A stretch of 64,000 nt of DNA from Burkholderiales bacterium (GCA_028868825.1 JAGWTU010000013.1:62001-126000), one strand, 5' to 3'. Counted from the first letter of the stretch, positions 18,239 to 27,545 are shown. The notes: generated by a model from the letters alone, not told the origin. Numbers and translations: made by a program.

Positions 18239-19951
18239 CTATTTCAGCAGATTCTCGAGGCACGAAACCTGAACCGTCGCCGTGGAGGAAGTGGCGGGGG
18301 AACCAAGACACCAGAATGCGGTGACGGACCCCGACACATCGATGAATTCGCTCAGCGAAGATCCGTAATTGTCGACGGACGGGATGGCATAGAAGCCGAC
18401 CGGCGCTTGCCAGGCGCCTTGCGACGCAATATAGCGTATCGATGCGATCTCGTTGTTCGAGCCGACGATCAGGGCGGTCACGTTGCCCGCTGCATCAGCG
18501 ACCGGCGGCGCGGAAATGCCGTAGCCGATGGTCGAGGCCGGCGCAACGATCTGCGGTGCCGACCAGGTGGCTGCGGTCGGATTCGAGCGCGAAGAGCGGA
18601 CGCTGCCATCGGACTGGGTCCAAGCCACAGTGGCAATGCCCGCGGCGTCGATGACCGCCCAGGGTCCACCGCTGCCGATGCCGTTCGTCGACGGCGCGTC
18701 GAGGCGAGCGGCTGCACTCCAGGTGCCGGTCCGCGAATTGAATTGCATCCCCCAGATCTGCGCGTTCGGCGTGCCGCCCACGGACCAGACGATGGCCGCG
18801 TCGCCGCGATCATTCACCGACAAGCCGGCACCCGTGAACCGTGACACCCAGAAGCTCGGGGCCTGCTCCGGCGCCACCTGCAGCGGCGCGCCCCAGGCAC
18901 CCGTCGATGCGTCGTATCGATCCCGCATCAGGCCCAGTTGCGCTCCCCGCCAGGCCGCAGTCCCGTTGCCGGACCCATCGATCTGCAACATCGGCGCCGG
19001 CGGTCCGTACAGCGACAAATGGGCGCCCGAATCGAGTTGTCCCGAGGCACTCCAATGCGCACCGGCCGGATCGGCACGCAAACCGAACAGACCCCAAGCA
19101 CCGGCATCGAGCGCCATCCAGACGAGCCCGAGGATGTTGCCGCTGCCGTCGCCTGCGAAGGTCCACACACCCGGGCTGCCGGCCATCGAACTCAGATCGA
19201 CGTTGGTCGGCGCACTCCAAGTCTCGGCGCCCGCCGCAAGACGCGCGATCTTGACGCGGGTGGTGACTTGGGGCGTCTGCCTGTCGGCCTCCGCCCAGGT
19301 GAGAAGGACATCGCCATTGAGTCCGGTGGAAAGGTCGAAGCCCACCCCGATCGACGAGCCCATGGGCACCGCGTAAATGGCCTGCGCGGCGCCCCAGGTG
19401 CCGGTCGACGATCGATAGCGGGCCACGTAGATCGTGTCGATGGATGAGACCGTCTCATACCAGGACACGGCGAGATTGCCGGCGCGATCGGCGACCGCCG
19501 TCGGATAGAACGTCAGCGTGTTCGCCAGCGGCGTCGACGTCGCCTGCCATGCCGGATCCGCCGTGGTGAACGAGGTCGAGTACGGCGCCGCCAGCGTGCG
19601 CCCCATGGTGTCCGAGACCGACGCCGCCACCTTGAGTGTGTAGGTCGTCGAGCCCGGCAAGCCGCCCTGTGCCGGACTCCACAGCACGTTGTTGCCGCTG
19701 ACGGAAGCCGTGCCGGCAATGACGTTGCCCTCCGGCCCGGTCAGCGTGAGCCCGGCGCTGCCGACGCTCGCCAGGCTCGGCGCCGCATCGAAGGCGACCG
19801 TCACCGATGTCGTGCGGGCGACGCCGGTCGCCGCGCTGGCCGGACTGGCGCTGGCAACGGCAAATGCCGGCGGCGGCGCACTGGAACCACCCCCTCCGCA
19901 TGCGCCCAGGCACGACAAGACAGCGACCGAGAGCGCAGTTTTGGGATTCAC
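18239..19951 (-). CDS. Lipoprotein with N-terminal Ig-like domain and eight propeller-like repeats
   Basis: This 570-residue lipoprotein has lipobox LGAC (Cys 18) and a GGGG linker. An N-terminal Ig-like domain (about 31-131) resembles the SbsA/Big_5 type: ASPASAATGVARTTSVTVAF ... TTYTLKVAASVSDTMGRTL. The rest consists of about eight units 50-60 residues apart, each with D-x-x-G-x-x-x-x-x-W (for example about 155, 268, 325, 435 and 538) and a following TW[SG]A (about 185, 244, 352, 410, 462). This spacing suggests a seven- or eight-bladed beta-propeller. The GTG start at 19951 has a perfect AGGAGG at 19961-19966, nine bases upstream. Function unknown; a surface or periplasmic binding protein is plausible. 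Confidence 0.72.
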   Translation of the reverse strand: MNPKTALSVAVLSCLGACGGGGSSAPPPAFAVASASPASAATGVARTTSVTVAFDAAPSLASVGSAGLTLTGPEGNVIAGTASVSGNNVLWSPAQGGLPGSTTYTLKVAASVSDTMGRTLAAPYSTSFTTADPAWQATSTPLANTLTFYPTAVADRAGNLAVSWYETVSSIDTIYVARYRSSTGTWGAAQAIYAVPMGSSIGVGFDLSTGLNGDVLLTWAEADRQTPQVTTRVKIARLAAGAETWSAPTNVDLSSMAGSPGVWTFAGDGSGNILGLVWMALDAGAWGLFGLRADPAGAHWSASGQLDSGAHLSLYGPPAPMLQIDGSGNGTAAWRGAQLGLMRDRYDASTGAWGAPLQVAPEQAPSFWVSRFTGAGLSVNDRGDAAIVWSVGGTPNAQIWGMQFNSRTGTWSAAARLDAPSTNGIGSGGPWAVIDAAGIATVAWTQSDGSVRSSRSNPTAATWSAPQIVAPASTIGYGISAPPVADAAGNVTALIVGSNNEIASIRYIASQGAWQAPVGFYAIPSVDNYGSSLSEFIDVSGSVTAFWCLGSPATSSTATVQVSCLENLLK

Positions 19952-20246
19952 GGGATGGTTCCTCCTGGCTCGCGACCTTCCGCGACGCGGACGTCCGCAA
20001 GAGCGCCAGCGGGCGCGTGCAACCGACGTGCAGACTATGCACCAAGTTACGCGGAGTTCCCGGTCCAGTCAATGGCAATCGATCGAGGCCGGCACGACTT
20101 GCACGACGAGGCTACCCTGGGAAGTGGACGCACTCCATTTGGCGAGTAAATCCAGGTAAATCCGCATCTCCAATTGAAGGTGCCTGCGAAATTCAGCACG
20201 CGCGGCAGCAGGGATCGAGTGGCGATCTATCGCACCCCGTCCACCG
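19952..20246. other. Intergenic region upstream of the repeat lipoprotein and downstream of btuD
   Basis: About 295 bases without a gene. Apart from the AGGAGG ribosome site (19961-19966) for the GTG at 19951 and a short direct repeat GTAAATCC near 20142-20161, nothing distinct is seen. It is less GC-rich than the surrounding genes. Confidence 0.5.
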
Positions 20247-21092
20247 TCATCGATCGCCGAACCGCGGCTGGGAACGATCGTCGCATCGGCGCTCGGACGG
20301 CATGAGCCCGACCTGCGCGGCCAATTGCGGCTTCCACAGCGGCTGTCCCAGATGCTCGACGACCTCGATAGGCTGGCCGAAGGCCTGCGTGAGCCAATCG
20401 CCGGCCAGCGCTTCGCGCGGCGTGCCGGCGCCGACGAGCCGGCCGTCGCCGAGCACGGCGAGATGGTCGGCGGCCAGGGCCAGCGAGAGATCGTGGATGA
20501 CGCTGACCACCGTCACGCCCTGCCCGCGCGCGAGTCCGCGCAGCAGCCGCGCCACCTCCTGCTGGTGCGGCGGGTCGAGGAAGGTGGTCGGCTCGTCGAG
20601 CACGAGCACCGGCGCCCCGACCGCGAGCGCGCGCGCCAGCAGCACGCGCTGGCGCTCGCCGCCCGAGAGCGTGTTCATGCGCCGCGCCGACCAGGCCTGC
20701 GCGCCGGTGGCGGCCAGCGCATCGTCGATCGCGCGCCGGTCCTCGATGCCGTCGCGCCCCCACCAGCCGGTGTACGGGAAGCGGCCGAGCGCGACGCAAT
20801 CGGCCACCGTGAGGTCGTTGCCCGCATCGGTGCCCTGGGCCAGCCAGGCGAGCTCGCGCGCGCGCGCCATGCGTGGCCAGCGCGCGAGGGCGCGGCCACG
20901 CAAGCGCACCTCGCCCGCATCGGGCCGCAGCAGCCCGGCGAGCAGGCGCAGCAGCGTCGTCTTGCCGGCACCGTTGGCGCCGACGACGGCCGTCCACTGC
21001 CCGTGCGGCAGCACCAGGTCGATGCCGCGCAGCACCTCGCGCGGGCCGTAGCGCTTGACGAGGCCGCGGGCTTCGAGGGCGGCTTCACTCAT
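20247..21092 (-). CDS. btuD: Vitamin B12 ABC transporter ATP-binding protein
   Basis: This 281-residue ATPase is of the BtuD/FecE type. Motifs are Walker A GANGAGKTT, signature TLSGGERQRVLLARAL, Walker B VLVLDEPTTFLDPP and the switch histidine in SVIHDLSLAL. The C-terminal tail (VVEHLGQPLWKPQL) is common in this group. It is the last gene after btuB-btuF-btuC on the same strand. Transport of cobalamin or cobinamide is inferred from the riboswitch and BtuF/BtuB neighbours; by sequence alone an iron-siderophore role would be possible. ATG at 21092 is chosen; a TTG at 21116 overlapping the btuC stop would add eight residues. Confidence 0.88.
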   Translation of the reverse strand: MSEAALEARGLVKRYGPREVLRGIDLVLPHGQWTAVVGANGAGKTTLLRLLAGLLRPDAGEVRLRGRALARWPRMARARELAWLAQGTDAGNDLTVADCVALGRFPYTGWWGRDGIEDRRAIDDALAATGAQAWSARRMNTLSGGERQRVLLARALAVGAPVLVLDEPTTFLDPPHQQEVARLLRGLARGQGVTVVSVIHDLSLALAADHLAVLGDGRLVGAGTPREALAGDWLTQAFGQPIEVVEHLGQPLWKPQLAAQVGLMPSERRCDDRSQPRFGDR

Positions 21093-21112
21093 GATCGGCC
21101 ATGGTCCGTCGG

Positions 21113-22132
21113 TCAATCATGGCGCGCGCGGCGCCACAGCAGCACCAGCAGATAGGCGCCGCCCAGGCAGGCGGTGATCGCGCCCACCGGCAGCTCGGCC
21201 GGCCGCACGAGCCAGCGGCTGAGCAGGTCGGCGGCCTGCAGCAGCGCGCCGCCGCACAGCAGCGCGCACCACAGCAGGCGGCGGTGGTCCATCGCCGCGG
21301 TCTGGCGCACGAGATGCGGCGCGACGAGGCCGACGAAGCTGACGACACCCACTTGCGCCACCGCAGCGCCGGTGGCCAGCGAGAGCAGGCCCAGGTAGGC
21401 CAGGCGCAGATGGCGCAATGAAAGCCCGAGCGAGACGGCGGTGTCCTCGCCCAGCGTCAGCGCGTCGAGGCCGCGCGCGTAGGCCAGTGCCGGCAGCACG
21501 CAGGCCGCCAGCGCTGCGGCCAGCACCGCCGTGCTCGACCAGCCCAGGAAGCCGGTGCTGCCGAGCAGGAAGACCTGCATCGCGCGCCAGGCGTCGGGCA
21601 CGGCCAGCACCGCCAGCGAGGTCACGGCGCCGAGCACGAAGGCGACGATGACGCCGGCCAGCAGCAGGTTCGAGGTCTGCAGCGCGCCGCGTGCCAGCGC
21701 CACCGTCAGCGCGATGGCGACGCAGGCGCCGACGAAGGCCGCGCCGGTGAGCCCGAGCATGCCGACCCAGGCCAGGGCGCTGACGGTCGATTGCGTCGCG
21801 ATCAACACGAGCGCGACGCCGAGCGCCGCACCCGATGCGCTGCCCAGCAGATAGGGATCGGCAAGCGGATTGCGGAACAGCCCCTGGGCGATCGTCCCGG
21901 CGAGCGCGAGCAGCGCACCGGTGCACCAGGCGCCCAGCGTGCGCGGCAGCCGGATGTCCCAGAGCACGATCTGCGACGCCGCGTCGCCATGACGCAGCCA
22001 TTGCCAGGACAGCGCGATGTCGCTCGTGCCGATGAACAGGCTCGCCGCCGCCAGCGCGGCCGACAGCAGCAGGCAGCCCAGCGTCCAGCGCCAGGCCGGG
22101 TCGTGGCCGAGTTCGCGCGCAGCCGCGTTCAA
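21113..22132 (-). CDS. btuC: Vitamin B12 ABC transporter permease (FecCD/BtuC family)
   Basis: This 339-residue inner-membrane permease has about ten hydrophobic helices. FecCD family markers are RLPRTLGAWCTGALLALAGT, GLFRNPLADPYLLGSASGAALG and VGVVSFVGLVAPHLVR, the last being the ATPase-contact loop. It starts with TTG at 22132, overlapping the stop of the binding protein gene (TTGA), so translation is coupled. It forms a homodimeric channel with the BtuD ATPase. Confidence 0.88.
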   Translation of the reverse strand: MNAAARELGHDPAWRWTLGCLLLSAALAAASLFIGTSDIALSWQWLRHGDAASQIVLWDIRLPRTLGAWCTGALLALAGTIAQGLFRNPLADPYLLGSASGAALGVALVLIATQSTVSALAWVGMLGLTGAAFVGACVAIALTVALARGALQTSNLLLAGVIVAFVLGAVTSLAVLAVPDAWRAMQVFLLGSTGFLGWSSTAVLAAALAACVLPALAYARGLDALTLGEDTAVSLGLSLRHLRLAYLGLLSLATGAAVAQVGVVSFVGLVAPHLVRQTAAMDHRRLLWCALLCGGALLQAADLLSRWLVRPAELPVGAITACLGGAYLLVLLWRRARHD

Positions 22133-23016
22133 GGCGCCACCTTGTCCAGGCAGGCTTCGATCGCGCGCATGCCCTCGGCGACGCGCGGCCCCGGGCGCAC
22201 GACGGCGTCGCGTTCGTGGTCACCGAGCGTGCAGATGCGATGCTCGCGCACCGCGCGGATGCCCGACCAGCCGGGCCGCTGCGCCAGCCGCACGGCGGCC
22301 TGCGGCGCGACGAAGATCACGTCGGGGTCGGCGCGCACGACGAATTCCGGGTTGATGCGCGGAAAGGGCCCCAGCGACGCAGGGACGATGTTGCGGGCGC
22401 CGAGTCGCGACAGCAGCTCGCCGATGAACGAGGTCGGGCCGGCGGCGTAAGGCGATTCGTCGACCTCGAAATAGACGCTGGGGCCCTGGGCATGGCGTGC
22501 GCCATACGCCGCCTTCGCCGCCTGCGCCACCGCATCGACCTCGCGTTCGACCTGGGCCTGCAGCGGCTGCGCCCGCGCCGGCACGCCCAGCGCCTGCGCG
22601 ACGAGCGCGATGCTGCGCGCGATGTCGGCATAGCGGTCGGTCTGGATCGCGAAGGTGCGCACGCCGAGTTGCGCGAGCCGGTCGGTGACGCGGGCCGAGC
22701 CCGAGAGCAGCACGAGGTCGGGATGCAGCGCGACGATGCGCTCGACCTGCGCGTCGTCGAGCCCGCCGGCCTTCGGCAGCGAGACGACCTCGGGCGGCCA
22801 GTTCGAATAACTGTCGGTGCCGACGAGCCGGCGGCATTCGTCGAGCGCGCAGACGATCTCGGTGATCGACGGCAGCATGCTCACGACGCGCGCCGGCGCG
22901 GCGTCGAAGCGGACCTCGCGGCCGAGATCGTCGCGGACGCGGTATTGCGCGCCGGCGGCCGCCGCGACGAGCAGCGCCGCGAGGCCGACCAGGAACCGCA
23001 TGCCGAGGTGCCGCAT
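22129..23016 (-). CDS. btuF: Periplasmic cobalamin-binding protein
   Basis: This 295-residue secreted protein has a signal peptide (MRHLGMRFLVGLAALLVAAAAGAQ) and the helical-backbone binding protein fold. BtuF-like text includes RVVSMLPSITEIVCALDECRRLVGTDSYSNWPPEV, PDLVLLSGSA and, in the C-terminal lobe, ADPDVIFVAP. It delivers cobalamin from BtuB to BtuCD. It lies 14 bases after btuB and overlaps btuC. The ATG at 23001 is an alternative start. Binding of other corrinoids is possible. Confidence 0.87.
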   Translation of the reverse strand: MRHLGMRFLVGLAALLVAAAAGAQYRVRDDLGREVRFDAAPARVVSMLPSITEIVCALDECRRLVGTDSYSNWPPEVVSLPKAGGLDDAQVERIVALHPDLVLLSGSARVTDRLAQLGVRTFAIQTDRYADIARSIALVAQALGVPARAQPLQAQVEREVDAVAQAAKAAYGARHAQGPSVYFEVDESPYAAGPTSFIGELLSRLGARNIVPASLGPFPRINPEFVVRADPDVIFVAPQAAVRLAQRPGWSGIRAVREHRICTLGDHERDAVVRPGPRVAEGMRAIEACLDKVAP

Positions 23017-23030
23017 CGCCGTCGCCGCGC

Positions 23031-24938
23031 TCAGAACGTCGGCGTGTAGCGCAGGCCGACCATCAGCGTGCGCGGCGACTGCGCATAGCCGTTGGCCGTC
23101 TGGTACTGGCGATCGAAGGCATTGTCGAGATTGAACTGCAATTTCAGATCATTCGTCAGACGCAGCGCGGCATCGAGATTGAGCAGCGCGTAGCCGCCCA
23201 GCGGCACACGGTTGGCGGCATCGTCGTAGCGCCGGCCCGAGGCCTGCACGCCGGCGCCGAATTCCCAGGCGGCGAGCTGTGTGCGCGCCTGCAGCGTGCC
23301 GAATTCGCGAGCGCGCCGCGCCAGACGTTTGCCGGTGCCGAGATCCTTCGGATCCTGCAGGTCGAAGCTGCCCGAGAACTGCCAGCCAGCCCAGCGCAAG
23401 GCCGCGTTCAGGCTCAGGCCCTGAAGCCGCGCCGACTGCACGTTGACATAGCAACCGTAGGGGCTGAGGCAGCTGCCGGCAGCGCCGAAATTGATCAGGT
23501 TCGAAAGCCGGTTGCGATAGCCGGTGATCGAAACGTCGGCCATCGCGCCGGCGTATTTGAGTCCGAGCTCGAATTCGCGACCGCGCTCGGGCACCAGCGC
23601 GCGCACGCCGGCGATGCGCGTATCGGGGCCGTAGACGCTGCCGATCTGGTAGAGCGTCGGCGCGCGGAAGGCATTGCCGAGCGAGCCGACGAGCTTGAAG
23701 CCGCCGCCCAATTCCTGCCCCGCCGCGAGGCTGCCGGTGTCGACGCTGCCAAATTGCGAATCGCGGTCGCGCCGCGCATGGGCCTGGATGTCGGTGCCGC
23801 CGTGGTGCCAGACATAACCCAGCGCGGCGCCGTCCTCGTGACGATCGCCGACGCCGGGCGTGGCGGTCTGGCTGAGGTCGGTGTTGACGAGCCGATCGGC
23901 GCGCCGCTCGGCGACGAACAACAGGCGCTGGCCCTCGGTGAGCTGCCAGCTGCCCTCGAACGAGACGCTGCGGATGCGCGTATCGGTGAGGTAAGCGTCG
24001 GGCGTCGCCTCGTAGCGCGCATCGGCCTGGCCGAAACCGATGCGCGTGCTCAGCGCGCCGCTCCATTGCCGCACCCAATCGAGCTTCTGGGTGTTCGTGT
24101 CCTCGATGCCATGGTTCAGCGCGCCGTAGTCGTTGTACTGGGCATCGAGATGGCTGCGGATCGCGATCCACTCGATGCGGTCGGCGGCGTCGAGCTGGGC
24201 GCCCAGCCGCGCCGTCTCGCTGTGCTTGCGCCAGGGTGCGCGATCGGGCAGGTAGTTGTAGTTGGCCGGATCGGTGACGAGCTGGAATCCGGCGCTGCGT
24301 TCGGCCGCCGCGGCGATCGCGTAATCGAAGATCCCGAAGCGTCCGCTCAGCGATGCATCGCCGCGACCCGTGGCCAGGCTGCCCCAGGCGCCGCCGAGTT
24401 CGAGCGCGGTGCGCTCGCCGCCGCGGCGCGTGAAGATCTGCACGACGCCGCCGATCGCGTCGGAGCCGTAGATCGCGCTCGCCGGCCCCTTGACGATCTC
24501 GATGCGATCGACCTGGGCCAGCGGGATCGATTCCCAGGGCGCGCCGCCGGTGGATTGCGAATCGATGCGCACGCCGTCGATCATCACCATCGTGTGCCGC
24601 GTCTCGGCGCCGCGGATGTAGAGGCTGGTCGGCTGCCCCGGGCCGCCGGTGCGGGTGAGTTCGACGCCACCGAGATTGCGCAGCAGGTCGGCGATGTCGC
24701 CGAAACCCTGGCGCTCGATCTCGGCGCGCGTGACGACGGTGACCTGGCTCAGCGTGTCGGCCAGCGCCAGCGGCGTGCGCGCCGCGGTGATGACGAGCGT
24801 CGTCGGCGCCGCGGCGCCGGTGGGTGATTGCGCATGGACTTGCGATGCGGCCAGCGACAAGGCCAAGGTTATGGCCAACGCCAGGCTGGCGCATGCAGCA
24901 GCGCCACCGCGCTGCGAAGGAAGGGAAACTCGAGACAT
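23031..24938 (-). CDS. btuB: TonB-dependent vitamin B12 receptor
   Basis: This 635-residue outer-membrane receptor has a signal peptide ending SLAASQVHAQ, then a TonB-box-like TTLVITAARTPL. The plug domain follows with LLRNLGGVELTRTGGPGQPTSLYIRGAETRHTMVMIDGVRI, which closely resembles BtuB. Next comes EIVKGPASAIYGSDAIGGVVQIFT and a 22-strand barrel ending in the aromatic terminus TPTF (phenylalanine last, as needed for barrel insertion). ATG at 24938 gives a normal length. The gene is preceded by a cobalamin riboswitch, which is the main evidence for the substrate, and followed by btuFCD. Confidence 0.92.
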   Translation of the reverse strand: MSRVSLPSQRGGAAACASLALAITLALSLAASQVHAQSPTGAAAPTTLVITAARTPLALADTLSQVTVVTRAEIERQGFGDIADLLRNLGGVELTRTGGPGQPTSLYIRGAETRHTMVMIDGVRIDSQSTGGAPWESIPLAQVDRIEIVKGPASAIYGSDAIGGVVQIFTRRGGERTALELGGAWGSLATGRGDASLSGRFGIFDYAIAAAAERSAGFQLVTDPANYNYLPDRAPWRKHSETARLGAQLDAADRIEWIAIRSHLDAQYNDYGALNHGIEDTNTQKLDWVRQWSGALSTRIGFGQADARYEATPDAYLTDTRIRSVSFEGSWQLTEGQRLLFVAERRADRLVNTDLSQTATPGVGDRHEDGAALGYVWHHGGTDIQAHARRDRDSQFGSVDTGSLAAGQELGGGFKLVGSLGNAFRAPTLYQIGSVYGPDTRIAGVRALVPERGREFELGLKYAGAMADVSITGYRNRLSNLINFGAAGSCLSPYGCYVNVQSARLQGLSLNAALRWAGWQFSGSFDLQDPKDLGTGKRLARRAREFGTLQARTQLAAWEFGAGVQASGRRYDDAANRVPLGGYALLNLDAALRLTNDLKLQFNLDNAFDRQYQTANGYAQSPRTLMVGLRYTPTF

Positions 24939-25028
24939 GGAAGCGATCCGGATAGGCCTGGGCGCCCGCTTCCCCGCAAGCGCCCACGAAATCGGCGCCC
25001 AGGGCTCAGCCCCGCACGCCACATGTCG

Positions 25029-25230
25029 GCCGGTATCCGGGCTGGCGGAGACGACGGCTGATTCCTTCCCGGCTGCTTGCGCATGCCAGTGGACCTAGAC
25101 AGCCATTGAAGCGCGATGCGCTTCGTCCGCTTACCGTTGCGGGGGCAGCTCAGGTTGGCTCAGGTCTGGCGACCGCGGCTTCCTGCTTCCCGTTTAACTG
25201 CGCCCTTGCGGGCGCGAGCACCAACGGCGT
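25029..25230 (-). ncRNA. Cobalamin riboswitch controlling btuB
   Basis: On the minus strand the conserved core is present in order. The order is TTAAACGGGAAGC, the invariant junction CTGCCCCCGCAACGG (complement of about 25134-25148), CCACTGGCATGCG with CAGCCGGGAAGG (about 25063-25094), and the B12-box-like AGCCCGGATACCGGCC ending near 25029. High adenosylcobalamin should shut off btuB and the genes behind it. The element begins about five bases after the cobQ stop codon, so it is a leader only for the downstream genes. Ends are approximate. Confidence 0.92.
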
Positions 25231-25234
25231 CATT

Positions 25235-26746
25235 CTAAGCGGTCCGCCAGGGCCTCACGCCGGGCAGCAGGCGGCTCAGGACACCGGCGTCGAAATGGCG
25301 GTCGACGAGTTCGGCCAGGCCGTCGAGGCTGCGATCCAGGGTCCGCGTCCGCGCGCCGAACAGCGCCTGCATCACGGCGGCCGACTCGAACAGGCCATGC
25401 GCGTAGAAGCCGAGCACGCAGCCGCGCTGCCAGCCGATCGCGGCTCCCGCATCGTCGTGCAGCACGGGCATGGCAGCGGCGTCGGCCGGCGTGTCCGCGA
25501 CGAAGGTGCGGCCGTTGCGGATCTCGTAGCCCGCGGCCTCGATGCCTTCCAGCGCCTGCCAAGGCGGCGCCGGCACGCCGAAGCGCGCCCGCAGCGGCAG
25601 CACGCGCTTGGGTGCTTCGTAGCGCGTGTGCAGCGGCAATAGGCCCAGGCCGGCGCGCTGACCGGCCGCACCGTCGACGCCCTGCGCATCGTCCATCGAC
25701 AGCCCGAGCATCTGCAGCCCGCCGCAGATGCCCAGCAGCGGGCGGCCGGCCGCCGCATGGCGCGCGATCGCGCCGTCCATGCCGCGCCGGCGCAGCCAGT
25801 CTAGATCGCCGCTGACCTGCTTCGATCCCGGCAGGATGATCCAGTCGGCATCGGCCAGCGCGGCGGCGTCGCGCGCCCAGCGCAGCCGCAGGCCCGGCAC
25901 CTGGCGCAGCGGCTGGAATTCGTCGAGGTTGCTGATCTGCGGACAGGCGGCGACGGCCACGACCAACGGCGCGGCGGCGGCGGCAGCGCCGGACTCCGCG
26001 GGGTCGAAGACGCCGTCCTCGTCGGGCAGGCCGTGGTCGCGGCGCATCGGCAACACGGCCACCACCGGCACGCCGGTGGCGCTGCGCAGGAGTTCGGGGC
26101 CGGGCGCCAGCAGCGCCGCATCGCCGCGGAACTTGTTGAGCACGAAACCCGCGAGCGAGCCGCGCAAGTCGTCGGGCAGCAGCGCCCAGGTGCCGTGCAG
26201 ATGGGCGAAGGCGCCGCCGCGGTCGATGTCGGCGACGAGCAGGCTGGCGAGGTCGCCCGCCGCACGCGCCCAGCGCGCCGTCCCGAGGTTGACGTAGTCA
26301 TGCGCCGCGAGGTTGATCTCGGCCGGCGAGCCGGCGCCCTCCATGATGATCAGCTCGTGCCGCCGCGCGAGCCGTTCGTAGCTTTCGCGCGCGGCCACGG
26401 CAAGGAACTCGCTGCGCTCGCGCCACGGCAGGTGCGACCAGGCGGGAACGACCTGCCCTTGCAGCACGACCTGGCTCGAGGTCTCGCTCTCGGGCTTGAG
26501 CAGCACGGGGTTCATGTCGACGCCGGGCGTCACGCGCGCGGCCAGGGCCTGGAAATACTGCGCCGCGCCGATCTCGCCGTAGCCGCCGTCGCGACCCGGC
26601 ACGACGCGCGCGTTGTTGCTCATGTTCTGCGCCTTGAACGGCGCGACGTCGACGCCGCGTTGCGCCGCCCAGCGGCACAGCGCCGTCGCCAGCAGGCTCT
26701 TGCCGGCGCCGCTGCTCGTGCCCCAGACCATCAGGCTGCGTTTCAT
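25235..26746 (-). CDS. cobQ: Cobyric acid synthase (adenosylcobyric acid amidase)
   Basis: This 503-residue cytoplasmic enzyme amidates the b, d, e and g carboxylates of adenosylcobyrinic acid a,c-diamide using glutamine and ATP. The N-terminal half is a dethiobiotin-synthetase-like ATPase: MVWGTSSGAGKSLLATALCR, PFKAQNMSNNARV. The C-terminal half is a type 1 glutamine amidotransferase with the cysteine in PLLGICGGLQMLG and the histidine in GFYAHGLFES. ATG at 26746 is chosen. It is the only corrin-synthesis gene in the window and lies directly before the B12 riboswitch, divergent from marC. Confidence 0.95.
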   Translation of the reverse strand: MKRSLMVWGTSSGAGKSLLATALCRWAAQRGVDVAPFKAQNMSNNARVVPGRDGGYGEIGAAQYFQALAARVTPGVDMNPVLLKPESETSSQVVLQGQVVPAWSHLPWRERSEFLAVAARESYERLARRHELIIMEGAGSPAEINLAAHDYVNLGTARWARAAGDLASLLVADIDRGGAFAHLHGTWALLPDDLRGSLAGFVLNKFRGDAALLAPGPELLRSATGVPVVAVLPMRRDHGLPDEDGVFDPAESGAAAAAAPLVVAVAACPQISNLDEFQPLRQVPGLRLRWARDAAALADADWIILPGSKQVSGDLDWLRRRGMDGAIARHAAAGRPLLGICGGLQMLGLSMDDAQGVDGAAGQRAGLGLLPLHTRYEAPKRVLPLRARFGVPAPPWQALEGIEAAGYEIRNGRTFVADTPADAAAMPVLHDDAGAAIGWQRGCVLGFYAHGLFESAAVMQALFGARTRTLDRSLDGLAELVDRHFDAGVLSRLLPGVRPWRTA

Positions 26747-26858
26747 CGGTGGGGGCCCGGTCACTCGAAGGGCGGCATTCTAGGTAGCCGCGCGCCGATG
26801 GGGAACAATCGCCTCCTCACTTGCCTTGCGCGGCCCGCCCCGCGATCGAGATCGCCGC

Positions 26859-27515
26859 ATGTTCGATGCCCTGCCCGGTCTGCTGGCCGCCTTCGGCGCC
26901 GGCGCCTTCCTCAGCCTGTTCTCGGTCGTCAACCCGCCGGCCACGGTGCCGATGTACCTCGCGCTGGCGCAGGGCATGGACGAGCGAGCGCGCAAGCGCA
27001 TGGCGCGGCGCGCCTGCCTGTACTGCTTCTACATCCTGATCATCAGCCTGTTCGTCGGCGGCGTCGTGCTCGACCTGTTCGGCGTCTCGTACGGCGCGCT
27101 GCGCGTGGCCGGCGGCATCACCGTCGGCATCCTCGGCCATGGCCTGATGTACGACAAGGGGCCGATGCGCGGCAGCGACGATGCGGCGCGGCCGGCGGCC
27201 GACCCGACCTTCTTCCCGCTGGCGATGCCCGGCATCACCGGGCCGGGGACGATCGCCGTCGTCGTCGGCATCTCGACCGAGATCCGCGAACTCCACGGCT
27301 GGAGCCACCGGCTGCTAGCCTACGCCATCACCGTCGTCGCGATGCTCGCCGTCTGCCTCGTCGAATGGCTGCTGCTGCGCAACGCGCCGCGCGTCAGCAA
27401 CCGCCTCGGGCCGCTGGGCATCGAGGTCATGACGCGGCTGTCGGGCTTCCTGCTGATCTGCGTCGGCGTGCAGTTCATCGCCTCGGGCATCCGCACGCTG
27501 ATCGAGGGCCACTGA
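26859..27515 (+). CDS. MarC family integral membrane protein
   Basis: This 218-residue inner-membrane protein has six predicted helices. MarC/UPF0056 family text includes FLSLFSVVNPPATVPMYLAL at the first helix, AGGITVGILGHGLMY and PLAMPGITGPGTIAVVVGIS. The protein's transport role is unknown; it was once tied to multiple antibiotic resistance but that link was not upheld. It is a single gene divergent from cobQ and convergent with the NADH dehydrogenase gene. Confidence 0.9.
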   Translation: MFDALPGLLAAFGAGAFLSLFSVVNPPATVPMYLALAQGMDERARKRMARRACLYCFYILIISLFVGGVVLDLFGVSYGALRVAGGITVGILGHGLMYDKGPMRGSDDAARPAADPTFFPLAMPGITGPGTIAVVVGISTEIRELHGWSHRLLAYAITVVAMLAVCLVEWLLLRNAPRVSNRLGPLGIEVMTRLSGFLLICVGVQFIASGIRTLIEGH

Positions 27516-27545
27516 GCGTGCCGCGGCGCACCGGCGCCGACCGCG

